64,000 bases of DNA from Merdimmobilis hominis. Lineage in GTDB: Bacteria > Bacillota > Clostridia > Oscillospirales > Ruminococcaceae. The notes beneath the pieces were generated by a model. It was given only the letters and a program-made list of their open reading frames with translations. It was not told the origin of the DNA and made no database searches. The first letter of the stretch is position 1. Each line of letters opens with the position of its first letter. Below, piece by piece: positions 7,738-15,793 of the stretch. The stretch spans positions 2,438,928 through 2,502,927 of the forward strand of contig NZ_LT629939.1 in assembly GCF_900104615.1 (NCBI RefSeq), given 5' to 3'. The translations under genes were made by a program, and so were the position numbers.

Positions 7738-9411
7738 TTATGCGGCTGGCTCTGCCGGGACCACCGCATCCTCCCCAAAGGAGAAGTTGTCAAAGCTTTC
7801 ACCTTGGAAGATGGGGCCGCCCAAATCGTAGTAGGAGAGAGACACATGGTCCCCGGGCTGGGTGAGGGCCAGCTCTTGGCTGACACCGGCGGAGACAACG
7901 AAAATCTTGTCTTGGTCGCCGGAGAGAAGGATCTTGTACACAGTCTCAGAGCCGTTGTACTCGCTGGCAATGCGGAGCACAGTGCCCTGGACGTCGGTCA
8001 GCTCTCCGCCATCCTCAAAATCGGTGTTCATGCCGGCGCCGGACATCACCACCCGGTAATCCCGCATGGCGGCTTGGATGGTCTCGCCCACCCCAACCGA
8101 GGAGTAGTTGCTGACATTGACGAAAGCGTACTGTTTAATCAAGCCCTCTGCATCCTTCAAGGTCATGAAGTAGGTGGGCTGGCCGTCCACATTGATGATG
8201 ATGGGGAAGGACGCCTTATACCCCAGGTGCTGCACCTTGCCTTGGGCAGAGCTCTGGGCAGCCTCCTCGGTGGCGCCGTTCATCTGGTACAGGTGCGGCT
8301 CCTTGGTGACCATGTTGACCATGATAAAACCGATGGCGCTTTCGTCGCTGCCCACGCTGGTCAGGCCGGTGAACAGGTAGCAGTCGCCATTGTTATAGAT
8401 GATGTTGTGCCCCTCAGACGGGCGGTATTTGTCCTTGTCCGAGAAGTTGAAGATGCCGTTGACGTACTCGCCTTTGTTGGTAATCTGCCGCAGGATGAAG
8501 TCCTCCGGCTGGACCCGGTCCACCCATTCAGGCATCTCCTCAATGGAGTATTTTTCCATCTCGCCAGTGGTGGCGTTGACAATGATGGCGCCAGTGGTCT
8601 CCGGAAGGGCAAAGCCGCGGGTGTATTTGTAGGTGGAGACCACCCAGTAGGGCTGGCCGTTATCATCCAGCTCAAAGGAATCGTCGGTGATGCCCTCCAT
8701 CCACTCGCCTGACAGGCGGATGTGGCGGTTCAGGTCGTGAATCAGGTAGGAATTGGGGTGGTATTTGATCTTAAAATCCTCCACATACTGCACATCGTTG
8801 ACATTGGTAGCCGACACCACCACATAGCCGGGGGTGCCGCTCATGTTGGTCAGCCATTTAAACACACCGGAGTGGTGCAGCGGAACGACCCATACCAGCT
8901 TGTCATTGACCATCTGAATCACCGGTTCGCCGATGTATACCTGGCTGCCCAGGCTGGGTTTTTCACCCAATTTTTTGTCGGCCAGCTTGATGGCCAGGGC
9001 GCGGTCCACCACCGGGATCTGGTTGGTGTCCACCACCTGGATCTCACTGGAGAATTTTTTAACGATGGGCTCGCCCAGCTGATCCCGGTAGGCCTTCCAG
9101 TGGAAAAACACCGAGGAGCCGATTACCACGGCGAAAAAGAGGGCCCAAGGGGCGACCAGCAGGGCCTTCGGCAGTTTGGGGAGCTTCAGAAAAGGGATGA
9201 GCAGGGAAGGGGAGGTGGCCTGCTCCGCCGCCTGGGTGAACACCGACCCAAACCGGGCGATCACCCACACCAGGGTGAAGGCGGTGATCAGAACACACCA
9301 AAAAAAGGCGCCTTCCGGGTAGAGGGGGTTGATGTTGGGCGCTTTGACAAACATGTAGATCAAGGCGCCGACCACAATGGCGGCGCATGCGCCGAGCTTG
9401 AATTTTTTCAA
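7738..9411 (-). CDS. Large membrane-anchored protein, putative PadR target
   Basis: A protein of 557 residues with three hydrophobic segments (about residues 8-25, 33-53 and 90-110) followed by some 440 mostly polar residues likely outside the membrane. The polar part has repeating strand-rich patterns such as GAIIVNATTGEMEKY, reminiscent of PepSY-type domains, but I do not recognise a defined family. The start is a TTG at 9411 with a perfect AAGGAGG eight bases upstream. The promoter (TTGACA-17-TAGAGT) carries directly downstream the same inverted repeat found at the padR promoter 12 kb away, so it is probably repressed by that PadR protein. A role in membrane or envelope homeostasis is inferred from the nfeD and SPFH genes in the padR operon. 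Confidence 0.75.
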   Translation of the reverse strand: MKKFKLGACAAIVVGALIYMFVKAPNINPLYPEGAFFWCVLITAFTLVWVIARFGSVFTQAAEQATSPSLLIPFLKLPKLPKALLVAPWALFFAVVIGSSVFFHWKAYRDQLGEPIVKKFSSEIQVVDTNQIPVVDRALAIKLADKKLGEKPSLGSQVYIGEPVIQMVNDKLVWVVPLHHSGVFKWLTNMSGTPGYVVVSATNVNDVQYVEDFKIKYHPNSYLIHDLNRHIRLSGEWMEGITDDSFELDDNGQPYWVVSTYKYTRGFALPETTGAIIVNATTGEMEKYSIEEMPEWVDRVQPEDFILRQITNKGEYVNGIFNFSDKDKYRPSEGHNIIYNNGDCYLFTGLTSVGSDESAIGFIMVNMVTKEPHLYQMNGATEEAAQSSAQGKVQHLGYKASFPIIINVDGQPTYFMTLKDAEGLIKQYAFVNVSNYSSVGVGETIQAAMRDYRVVMSGAGMNTDFEDGGELTDVQGTVLRIASEYNGSETVYKILLSGDQDKIFVVSAGVSQELALTQPGDHVSLSYYDLGGPIFQGESFDNFSFGEDAVVPAEPAA

Positions 9412-9468
9412 CTGGGAAACCTCCTTGACATCTCACATAGATGCACGTTTACTGGTTTTATACAATGC

Positions 9469-9487
9469 TATATCGAATTCCGATATA
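9469..9487. promoter_or_regulatory. Putative PadR operator (TATATCG-N5-CGATATA)
   Basis: A perfect seven-base inverted repeat with a five-base spacer (AATTC), starting eight bases after the -10 box of the gene at 7738-9411. The arms and spacer length are identical to the site at 21841-21859 upstream of padR. Confidence 0.75.
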
Positions 9488-9495
9488 ATAATTCC

Positions 9496-9524
9496 ACTCT
9501 ACCATATCCCATTGGGAATGTCAA
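9496..9524 (-). promoter_or_regulatory. Sigma-A promoter of the large membrane-protein gene
   Basis: On the minus strand TTGACA (9519-9524) and TAGAGT (9496-9501) are 17 bp apart. The 5' leader of about 75 nt contains the operator. Confidence 0.8.
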
Positions 9525-9664
9525 GAAAAGTGGACATTAGGGCACTGTAAAATCGCGCCGGGCAAGGGCTTCCCCCCATCGGGCGAAGGCGGATTTTTTC
9601 CCAGAAAGGGGAGAATCCGCCCCCAAACGGCGCACACTAAGGGGGAAAGGAGGGGATTTCTGCC

Positions 9665-9817
9665 ATGATGCACATTGGTGTACCCCCATTGCCGGCCGCC
9701 GCCACCGGGGACGTGATGGGCCAGGGGGTTGTGGTCATTCTGACCGCATTTCTCCTGTTGGGCGCAGTGTTAATTGCATATTTTGTATGGATTGCTCGAA
9801 AAGGCAAGAAGAAATAG
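9665..9817 (+). CDS. Small single-span membrane protein (50 residues)
   Basis: A short ORF with a perfect AAAGGAGGGG ribosome site (about 9646-9655) nine bases before the ATG. It encodes an N-terminal polar/Pro-Ala stretch, one strongly hydrophobic helix (about residues 20-42, VVVILTAFLLLGAVLIAYFV) and a basic tail RKGKKK, giving an expected tail-inside topology. A second ATG follows immediately (9668). It lies between the PadR-controlled gene (divergent) and the transketolase genes. It is too short to assign to a family; the ribosome site, helix and basic tail argue that it is translated. Confidence 0.7.
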   Translation: MMHIGVPPLPAAATGDVMGQGVVVILTAFLLLGAVLIAYFVWIARKGKKK

Positions 9818-9903
9818 TTATTTTCACTTTCTTTTCCATGATTTAATGTTATAATAGGCTCCGTAAGGCTGATTTATCCAAAATTATGGAGGTGTGCCCA
9901 GCA

Positions 9904-10749
9904 ATGGATTTGAAACTCAAACAAGAGATGGAAGTCTTCGCCATACAGGCCAGGATCGAGACCCTAAAGGCACTTGGTCACCTGGGATTTGGCCATGTGG
10001 GCGGCGCGTTTTCCATCGCCGACCTAGTCGCTGTGCTGTATAACGGCGTGATGAAGGTCGACCCCAAAAACCCTGCCTGGAAAGACCGGGATTACCTGGT
10101 GTGCTCCAAAGGCCACGCAGGCCCCATCCTCTACTCCACCCTGGCGATGAAGGGCTATTTCCCCATGGAAAACCTGCTCACCATCAACAAGCCGGGCACC
10201 ACCCTGCCCAGCCACTGTGACCGCAACCTGACCCCCGGTATCGACATGACCACCGGCTCCCTGGGGCAGGGCTCCTCCATGGCAGTTGGCATCGCCCTTG
10301 GCAACCGGATGGACGGCCGGGATAACTACACCTACCTGATCCTGGGCGACGGAGAAATTCAGGAGGGCCAGGTCTGGGAGGCAGCTTCCTTTGCCGCCCA
10401 GAAGAAACTGAACCACCTGATCGCCTTTGTGGACTGGAACAAAAAACAGCTGGATGGCCCCATTGTGGAGATCAACGACTTCTCCAATGTTGCCCAGAGG
10501 TTTGAGGCCTTCGGCTGGAACGCCGTGACGGTAAACGGCCACGATGTAGAAGCCATTTACACCGCCATTGAAGAGGCCAAAAAGAGCGTGGATAAACCCA
10601 CCTGCATCGTTTTGGACACTGTGAAGGGAAAGGGCTGCTCCTTCGCGGAAAATGCCGCTTCCAACCATCACATCAACATCAGCCAGGAGCAGATGGCCGA
10701 GGGCCTCGCTGTGCTGGAAGAACAACTTGCAAAGGCGGTGGCGAAATAA
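9904..10749 (+). CDS. Transketolase, N-terminal (thiamine diphosphate-binding) subunit
   Basis: A protein of 281 residues corresponding to the N-terminal half of transketolase. The ThDP-binding motif GDGEIQEGQVWEAA...N near residues 148-180 and the GHxG motifs (LGHLGFGHVGGA, KGHAGP) are present. With the next gene it should move two-carbon units in the non-oxidative pentose phosphate pathway, as the split enzymes of Clostridia and Archaea do. The ATG at 9904 lies 11 bases after GGAGG; an ATG at 9886 overlaps that site and is less likely. The stop codon overlaps the next start by one base (TAATG), so the subunits are translationally coupled. A TATAAT at 9850-9855 may be the -10 box. Confidence 0.93.
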   Translation: MDLKLKQEMEVFAIQARIETLKALGHLGFGHVGGAFSIADLVAVLYNGVMKVDPKNPAWKDRDYLVCSKGHAGPILYSTLAMKGYFPMENLLTINKPGTTLPSHCDRNLTPGIDMTTGSLGQGSSMAVGIALGNRMDGRDNYTYLILGDGEIQEGQVWEAASFAAQKKLNHLIAFVDWNKKQLDGPIVEINDFSNVAQRFEAFGWNAVTVNGHDVEAIYTAIEEAKKSVDKPTCIVLDTVKGKGCSFAENAASNHHINISQEQMAEGLAVLEEQLAKAVAK

Positions 10750-11717
10750 TGGCAGTGATCGTTGCAAAAGAGATCGTGAAAGATACAAAAGAGATGCGCG
10801 GCGCCCTGAGCGAGGCGCTGATCGCCCGGGCCAAGGACAACAAAAACCTGGTGTACCTGGATGCGGACCTCTCCAGCTCCATGAGCATGAAGAACTTCGC
10901 CAAAGCATACCCCGACCGGTACCTCAACGTGGGCATCGCCGAGGCCAATATGGTGGGCATTGCCGCCGGTCTCTCCGCCACCGGAAAGATCCCCTTTACC
11001 CACACCTTCGGCCCCTTTGCCACCCGCCGCTGCTACGACCAGATCTTCCTCTCCTGCGCTTATGGCAAGAACAATGTGAAGGTCATCGGCTCTGACCCCG
11101 GCGTCACCGCGGCCTTCAACGGCGGCACTCACATGCCCTTTGAAGATGTGGCACTGATGCGCGCCATCCCCGGCTGCACCGTGGTGGAGCCTACCGACAC
11201 CACCATGATTGGCGGCATCATCGACCAGATCATCGACACCGACGGCCTGTTCTACATCCGCCTGAAACGGAAAACCGCCGTCAAGGTCTATGAGGAAGGC
11301 TCCACCTTCACCATCGGCAAAGCAGTCACCGCCCGGGAGGGCAGCGATGTAACCCTCATCGCCTGTGGCATCATGGTAGAGGAGGCCCTGAAAGCCGCCT
11401 CCCTGCTGGAGGCTGAGGGGATCAGCGCCCGGGTTCTGGATATGTTCACCATCAAGCCCATCGACCGGGAGGCTGTCCTGAAGGCTGCCGACGAAACCGG
11501 CGCCATCGTCACCTGTGAGAACCACAACGTCATCGGCGGACTGTATTCTGCGGTGGCGGATGTGATCGTCTCGGAGCGCCTGATCCCGGTGGAGCGGGTC
11601 GGCGTGGAGGAATCCTTCGGCGAAGTGGGCCCCGAGGATTACCTGCGCAAACGCTTCGGCCTCACCGCGGAGCACATTGTGGAGAAGGCTAAAAAGGCCA
11701 TCGTCCGCAAGAAGTAA
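10749..11717 (+). CDS. Transketolase, C-terminal subunit
   Basis: A protein of 322 residues, the partner of the preceding gene. It has the pyrimidine-binding domain of transketolase/DXS proteins (the conserved GIAEANMVGIAAGLSATG block near residue 60, then TFGPFATRRCYDQ) and a C-terminal transketolase domain (residues 195-315). The conserved Glu in GIAE activates the thiamine cofactor. One-base overlap with the N-terminal subunit predicts a stoichiometric complex. A terminator follows 18 bases later. Confidence 0.93.
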   Translation: MAVIVAKEIVKDTKEMRGALSEALIARAKDNKNLVYLDADLSSSMSMKNFAKAYPDRYLNVGIAEANMVGIAAGLSATGKIPFTHTFGPFATRRCYDQIFLSCAYGKNNVKVIGSDPGVTAAFNGGTHMPFEDVALMRAIPGCTVVEPTDTTMIGGIIDQIIDTDGLFYIRLKRKTAVKVYEEGSTFTIGKAVTAREGSDVTLIACGIMVEEALKAASLLEAEGISARVLDMFTIKPIDREAVLKAADETGAIVTCENHNVIGGLYSAVADVIVSERLIPVERVGVEESFGEVGPEDYLRKRFGLTAEHIVEKAKKAIVRKK

Positions 11718-11734
11718 ATATTTCCCGGATAGCA

Positions 11735-11771
11735 GGGGAGGGAACAGGTTCGCCTGGGCCCTCCCTTTTTA
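11735..11771 (+). terminator. Terminator of the transketolase operon
   Basis: GGGGAGGG pairs with CCCTCCC across a 20-base loop and is followed by TTTTTAGTTTT. Confidence 0.8.
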
Positions 11772-11775
11772 GTTT

Positions 11776-12440
11776 TGTGGGATTTCGCCCCCAAGCCCCC
11801 AGCCAGGGCTTTATATTTTTCAGGGGAAATCCCTGATAAGCCTAGTTCTGTGGGGCGTTACTCACTCCCACGCCCCCGAGGTTATGCAGGGTGCCTGGAA
11901 CCCCTGCACCCCGCAGGGATATAAGGGGGCCTCGTGCCGGCCCCTTGCACCCCCGGCACTTCCTTTTATGCGGATAAAAGGAAGCAAAACCCGCCGGGGA
12001 GACCCCGGTCCCCCTATCGGTGCGCCACAATGGGAACGCTCGGAAAATCTTTAGTAGGTGTGCTTGCACACCTGAGGCTCATCCACGCCTCGAGCGAAAG
12101 ATTTTTCCGCTGGCGCGGATGCCCTCGCGGGGCTGCAAAAGGTCTATTTTTCTTGGTAGCCCACCCAGGAGCAGGGGGAGTTTTGAGGGGGGCCGGACTT
12201 CACCAATTCCGCGAGCAGTTCGGCCCCCCTTAAATGTGCTTTTTGAGAGCACAACGCAGTTGGGCAAGGGTTTCTTTCACACAAAAACCCTTGCGCGGGT
12301 GTGGGGGCGCGTGCCCCCACAAGCCAACCTCAAGATGGAATCTTGAATAAGGGCCGGGGGCTTGGGGGCGTGCAGCGCCCCACAGAACTTGGGTTCCAGG
12401 GAATCTTCCCTGCCTCCAGCACAAAGGCCCTCTAAGCGGG
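11776..12440 (+). repeat. Hairpin-mosaic intergenic repeat, copy 2
   Basis: A gap of about 750 bp between convergent genes with no supported gene. It has the module order of copy 1 but a different insert inside the GCTCGGAAAATC core: a GTAGGTGTGCTTGCACAC arm followed by TGAGGCTCATCC (12043-12110), shared with copy 9. It also carries CCTTTTATGCGGATAAAAGG (11962-11981), GGGGCCGGACTTCACC, a CAAGGGTTT/AAACCCTTG stem and the palindrome CAAGATGGAATCTTG (12331-12345). Confidence 0.85.
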
Positions 12441-12453
12441 AATGGAAATGGAA

Positions 12454-12489
12454 AGAGGCTGTCCTCCAAATTCAAGGGGACAGCCTCTA
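12454..12489 (-). terminator. Terminator-like hairpin of the EEP nuclease gene
   Basis: AGAGGCTGTCC pairs perfectly with GGACAGCCTCT. It lies about 45 bases beyond the stop codon on the minus strand; the T run is short. Confidence 0.65.
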
Positions 12490-12535
12490 TCTTTTATTCT
12501 TGTGGTTTTGATGGGCTGGTGCAGCCGCTCCAGCT

Positions 12536-13447
12536 TTAATTGTGGGAAAAAACCGGCCGAGGGAATTCCCCCAAAACTTCCTGTTCCTGTTCTTGGGAGA
12601 GGGGGCGAGGGTCCTTGAGCCGCAGGGTGGCAACCAGGGGGTAATGGTCAGAGGGGTAGCGGCCATCCCGGTCCTCGGCCCAGATGTGGGATTCTACCAC
12701 CTCAAAATCATCGGAGACAAAGATGTAATCAATGGGGCCGCGGCCATGTTTCTGCTTGCCGGAGAAGTTGTGGAAAGTGTTGTAAATGGCATCTGGGTCA
12801 AAGAAGCTGTACACGTCGTTGAGATGAACCGTGCTGTAGTCGTGGAGGTTCTCCTTGAGGATCTTGACGGCGCGGCTGCCCGGGCGGGCGTTGAGATCCC
12901 CCATCAAAATGGTGGGGAGGGGTTCCCGCTGGTTGTAGGCATCCATGTATTTTAGGATGATTTGGGCGCCCAGGTTGCGGGCGAAGGAACAGATGTGGTC
13001 AAAGTGGGTGTTGAACACCCGGATGCGCCGGCCGGTGTCTTTTAAAGTGACCTCCACTACGGTGCAGATGCGGGGGAACACCGAAAAATAAGCGCGGCTG
13101 CCGTTCTTCTCCGGGTCCTTGGAGAGCCAAAAAGTCTTGCAGAACCGAACCTGGGCATCATCGTTTTTCACAATGATGTCCGAATGCTCATCATCTTCCG
13201 GGCGGACGCCGAAAAAGCGGCCATTGCCAAAGACGCTGTATTCCTGGGAGAGGAGGCGCTGGACATCCAGCTTCATCTCCGGCAGCAGCTCCTGCACCCC
13301 GATGATCGACGCGCCGGAAGCCCGGATCACATCCGAGACCAGCTGCCGGCGGCGCTCCCACCGGTTTTCCTTGTGGATGCTGAAGGCCATATCCCGTTTT
13401 ACATTGAAGGAAACCACCTTAATGGCTTGCCCTTGGAAATTTGCCAT
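12536..13447 (-). CDS. Endonuclease/exonuclease/phosphatase (EEP) family protein
   Basis: A protein of 303 residues with the EEP metal-dependent phosphodiesterase fold. VVSFNVKRD near residue 11 supplies the metal-binding Asn, IIGVQELLPE the Glu, NTHFDH near residue 147, GDLNARPGS near 183, and a C-terminal SDHYPLVATL holds the catalytic Asp-His pair. It has no signal peptide, so it is likely cytosolic. Family members cut DNA, RNA, sugar phosphates or phospholipids; the substrate cannot be chosen from sequence. The ATG at 13447 has a moderate AAGGTGAT ribosome site. Confidence 0.88.
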   Translation of the reverse strand: MANFQGQAIKVVSFNVKRDMAFSIHKENRWERRRQLVSDVIRASGASIIGVQELLPEMKLDVQRLLSQEYSVFGNGRFFGVRPEDDEHSDIIVKNDDAQVRFCKTFWLSKDPEKNGSRAYFSVFPRICTVVEVTLKDTGRRIRVFNTHFDHICSFARNLGAQIILKYMDAYNQREPLPTILMGDLNARPGSRAVKILKENLHDYSTVHLNDVYSFFDPDAIYNTFHNFSGKQKHGRGPIDYIFVSDDFEVVESHIWAEDRDGRYPSDHYPLVATLRLKDPRPLSQEQEQEVLGEFPRPVFSHN

Positions 13448-13631
13448 CGTTTCATCACCTTGGTTATAGGATATTCCGCAAAGGGAAGGGCGCCACAGCG
13501 CCAGAGGGGAAAAGGGGACAGTCCAGAAAAACGGAACATCCCCATAAGGTATGAGGGTATTATATCACAAAAACATTCATATGAATAGAAAGAATTTTTT
13601 TCAAATTTTGGTGAAAAAGGAGGGAGATCCC

Positions 13632-14408
13632 ATGGATCGGCAGGCGGTGACCGCATTCCTCATGTCCCTGATCGCCGGGCTTTCCACCGGGTTAGGCGGG
13701 CTGATCGTGGTCTTTTCCGACGGCGCCTCCACGGCTTTTCTGTCCTTTGCCCTGGCGTTTTCCGCCGGGATTATGGTGACGGTCTCCCTGGCCGACCTGC
13801 TTCCCACAGCGGCCGCCGCCTTTGTGGGGAGCTACGGGTCGGGGAAAGGGGCGGTGATGCTGCTCATCCCCATGGTGATGGGGATATTTTTTGCCCAGCT
13901 GATTGACGCCCTCACCCCTGAGGCCGCCCCTTCGCCCGGGGAGGGTATCGACCGCCGGAAGCTGGGACGGCTGGGGGTGATCTCGGCGGCGGCCATCCTT
14001 CTGCACAACCTGCCGGAGGGGATGGTCACCTTTATGGCCGGGTACACCGACCTTTCTTTGGGGCTTTCGATGATGGCGGCTATCGCCCTGCACAACATCC
14101 CCGAGGGGATGAGCGTCTCCATCCCTATTTACTATTCCACCAAAAGCCGCTGGAAAGCGGTACGGGCCGCCTTTCTCTCCGGGATGAGCGAACCCCTTGG
14201 GGCGCTGCTCACCTACTTTTTGCTGCGGCCCCTGCTTAGCGGGCTCGCCCTTTCGGCCCTGTTCTCTTTTGTGGCGGGGCTGATGGTCTGCATTGCCTTT
14301 GGAGAGCTGCTGCCCACCTCCCGGAACTACGGCCGGTCCGGCCTCTCCCTCTGGGGGACTTTGATGGGCATTTTGGTGATGATGCTGGGGGTGGTGCTGA
14401 TGGGATAG
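13632..14408 (+). CDS. ZIP family divalent metal transporter (ZupT-like)
   Basis: A membrane protein of 258 residues with about eight predicted helices. The two hallmark ZIP motifs are intact: HNLPEG near residue 125 in helix IV and HNIPEG near residue 154 in helix V, which form the binuclear metal site. Length and motif spacing match ZupT, which imports zinc, iron or manganese. The ATG at 13632 follows AAGGAGGGAG; an upstream in-frame start at 13551 has no ribosome site. It ends three bases from the convergent YdcF-type gene with no room for a terminator. Confidence 0.9.
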   Translation: MDRQAVTAFLMSLIAGLSTGLGGLIVVFSDGASTAFLSFALAFSAGIMVTVSLADLLPTAAAAFVGSYGSGKGAVMLLIPMVMGIFFAQLIDALTPEAAPSPGEGIDRRKLGRLGVISAAAILLHNLPEGMVTFMAGYTDLSLGLSMMAAIALHNIPEGMSVSIPIYYSTKSRWKAVRAAFLSGMSEPLGALLTYFLLRPLLSGLALSALFSFVAGLMVCIAFGELLPTSRNYGRSGLSLWGTLMGILVMMLGVVLMG

Positions 14409-14411
14409 CTT

Positions 14412-15155
14412 TTAATAAAAGAGCCAAGCCACCAAAAGGCCGAAAAATTCCCGCACCCAATAGCTAGGCAGCAGGCCCCAAGGGGTGGGGGAAGGAAGGG
14501 CGGAGATCTGGGTGAAGCCTGCGCTTTTCCCATAGTACCGGCCCCGCATCTGGTGGAAGCCGTCGGTGGCGATGGCGATGGGCCGGTCCTCACCACCCAG
14601 CAGATCCCAGGTGTAGAGGAGATTTTCCCGGGTGTCGGTGGAGCGGTTCTCCATGTGGATGCGGCTGGGGTCGATCCCCTGTTCCACCAGGTATTTTCGC
14701 ATCACATAGGCTTCGGTATAATCCTCATTCTCCCCTTGGCCCCCGGCGACGACACACTGGGCTTCCGGGTAACTTTGCAGGTAGGGGAGGGCGGCGTCCA
14801 GCCGGCGGCGGAGCATCAGGGAAGGGGAATCCCCTTCCACCTTGCAGCCCAGCACCACCACAGTGGCATTATCTCCAGGGGGATTGCCGTAAGCCGCATA
14901 GGCCATGGGGATGGAAAAGGCAGCACTCGCCGCGATGGATGCCCCGGCCGCCAAAAATAGGGCCCGCCGCATCAGAAGAAGAGGGCGGCTTTTTGCCAAC
15001 CGCTTCCATAGAAGGGGGAGGAGGACAAGCAATCCCCCCAGGATGAGCAGGGCCGCCACCCCCACGTGGAAAATGCCGTAGAACAACAAGGGGATCAGCC
15101 CAAAGAGAAGGCAGAACCCCCCAGCCAGGAGGGAGAGGGCGGGGATTATCCCCAT
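14412..15155 (-). CDS. YdcF/SanA-type (DUF218) membrane protein
   Basis: A protein of 247 residues. Three hydrophobic segments in the first 95 residues precede a DUF218 domain (about residues 97-235): VVVLGCKVEGDSPSLMLRRRLDAA, VAGGQGENEDYTEA, and ENRSTDTRENL followed by IATDGFHQMR. DUF218 proteins are linked to envelope maintenance (SanA, ElyC) and to polysaccharide or vancomycin tolerance phenotypes, with no settled enzymatic activity. The start follows AAGGAG. Confidence 0.87.
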   Translation of the reverse strand: MGIIPALSLLAGGFCLLFGLIPLLFYGIFHVGVAALLILGGLLVLLPLLWKRLAKSRPLLLMRRALFLAAGASIAASAAFSIPMAYAAYGNPPGDNATVVVLGCKVEGDSPSLMLRRRLDAALPYLQSYPEAQCVVAGGQGENEDYTEAYVMRKYLVEQGIDPSRIHMENRSTDTRENLLYTWDLLGGEDRPIAIATDGFHQMRGRYYGKSAGFTQISALPSPTPWGLLPSYWVREFFGLLVAWLFY

Positions 15156-15185
15156 AGAATCAGCTCCTTTCGATCAAAATTTCGT

Positions 15186-15740
15186 TTTGTGGGGCGTTGC
15201 ACGTTCCCAAACCCTGCGGAGGGGCCCTCCTGCCGGCCACAAACCCCCGAGGTTATGCAGGGCGTTACGCACCCCTGCACCCCACGCTCCCTTTTTTATG
15301 TGAAAAAAGGGAGGGAAAAGGCACATTTAAGGGGGGGCGAACTGCTCGCGACACAATTGAAGTCCGGCCCCCCTTAAAAATCCCCCTGCCCCTTGGTGTG
15401 GTCATTTCCTTTACTATTTTTCAAAATAAGTTGCCTTTTGTAGAGGGGGAGTTTTGAGGGGGAATAGGCTTTTCCTGTGTCGCGAGTTTGCCTATTCCCC
15501 CTTAAACACGCTTTGGGGTCCAGGGCCTTTTTCGTGTAAAAAGGCGCCTGGCCGGGGGCACGGGGGCTGGAGGCCCCAGACTACCGGGTATCAGGGAAAC
15601 TCCCCCTAGTGAAAAAACTTGCGCGGGCGTGGGGGGTAAGTAACGCCCCACACAACTTAGGTTATAGGGAAACCTTCCCTAAATTTGGCCGGGTGCAGGG
15701 CGAAGCGCCTGCAAGGCCAATTCCAAGATGGAATCTTGCT
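15186..15740. repeat. Hairpin-mosaic intergenic repeat, copy 3 (rearranged)
   Basis: A gap of 640 bp between two minus-strand genes with no supported gene. This copy lacks the GCTCGGAAAATC core and mixes orientations: the CACATTTAAGGGGG module reads backwards (15319-15370), while GAGGGGGAGTTTTGAGGGGG reads forwards. It shares about 80 bp with copy 5 (GTAACGCCCCACACAACTT ... AGGGAAACCTTCCCT ... GCGCCTGCA) and ends with the palindrome CAAGATGGAATCTTG (15724-15738). Confidence 0.8.
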
Positions 15741-15793
15741 TAAACCACCTGGCCGGGAGTGCAAGGGGCCCTCCTGTCGGCCCCTTACTACCG

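Noticed and set aside
11934-12233. Open frames of 75-110 codons inside the hairpin-mosaic repeats
   Set aside because: Frames are not kept between copies (core insert types differ by non-multiples of three and frames open on both strands), ribosome sites are absent and translations are low-complexity Arg/Pro/Gly.
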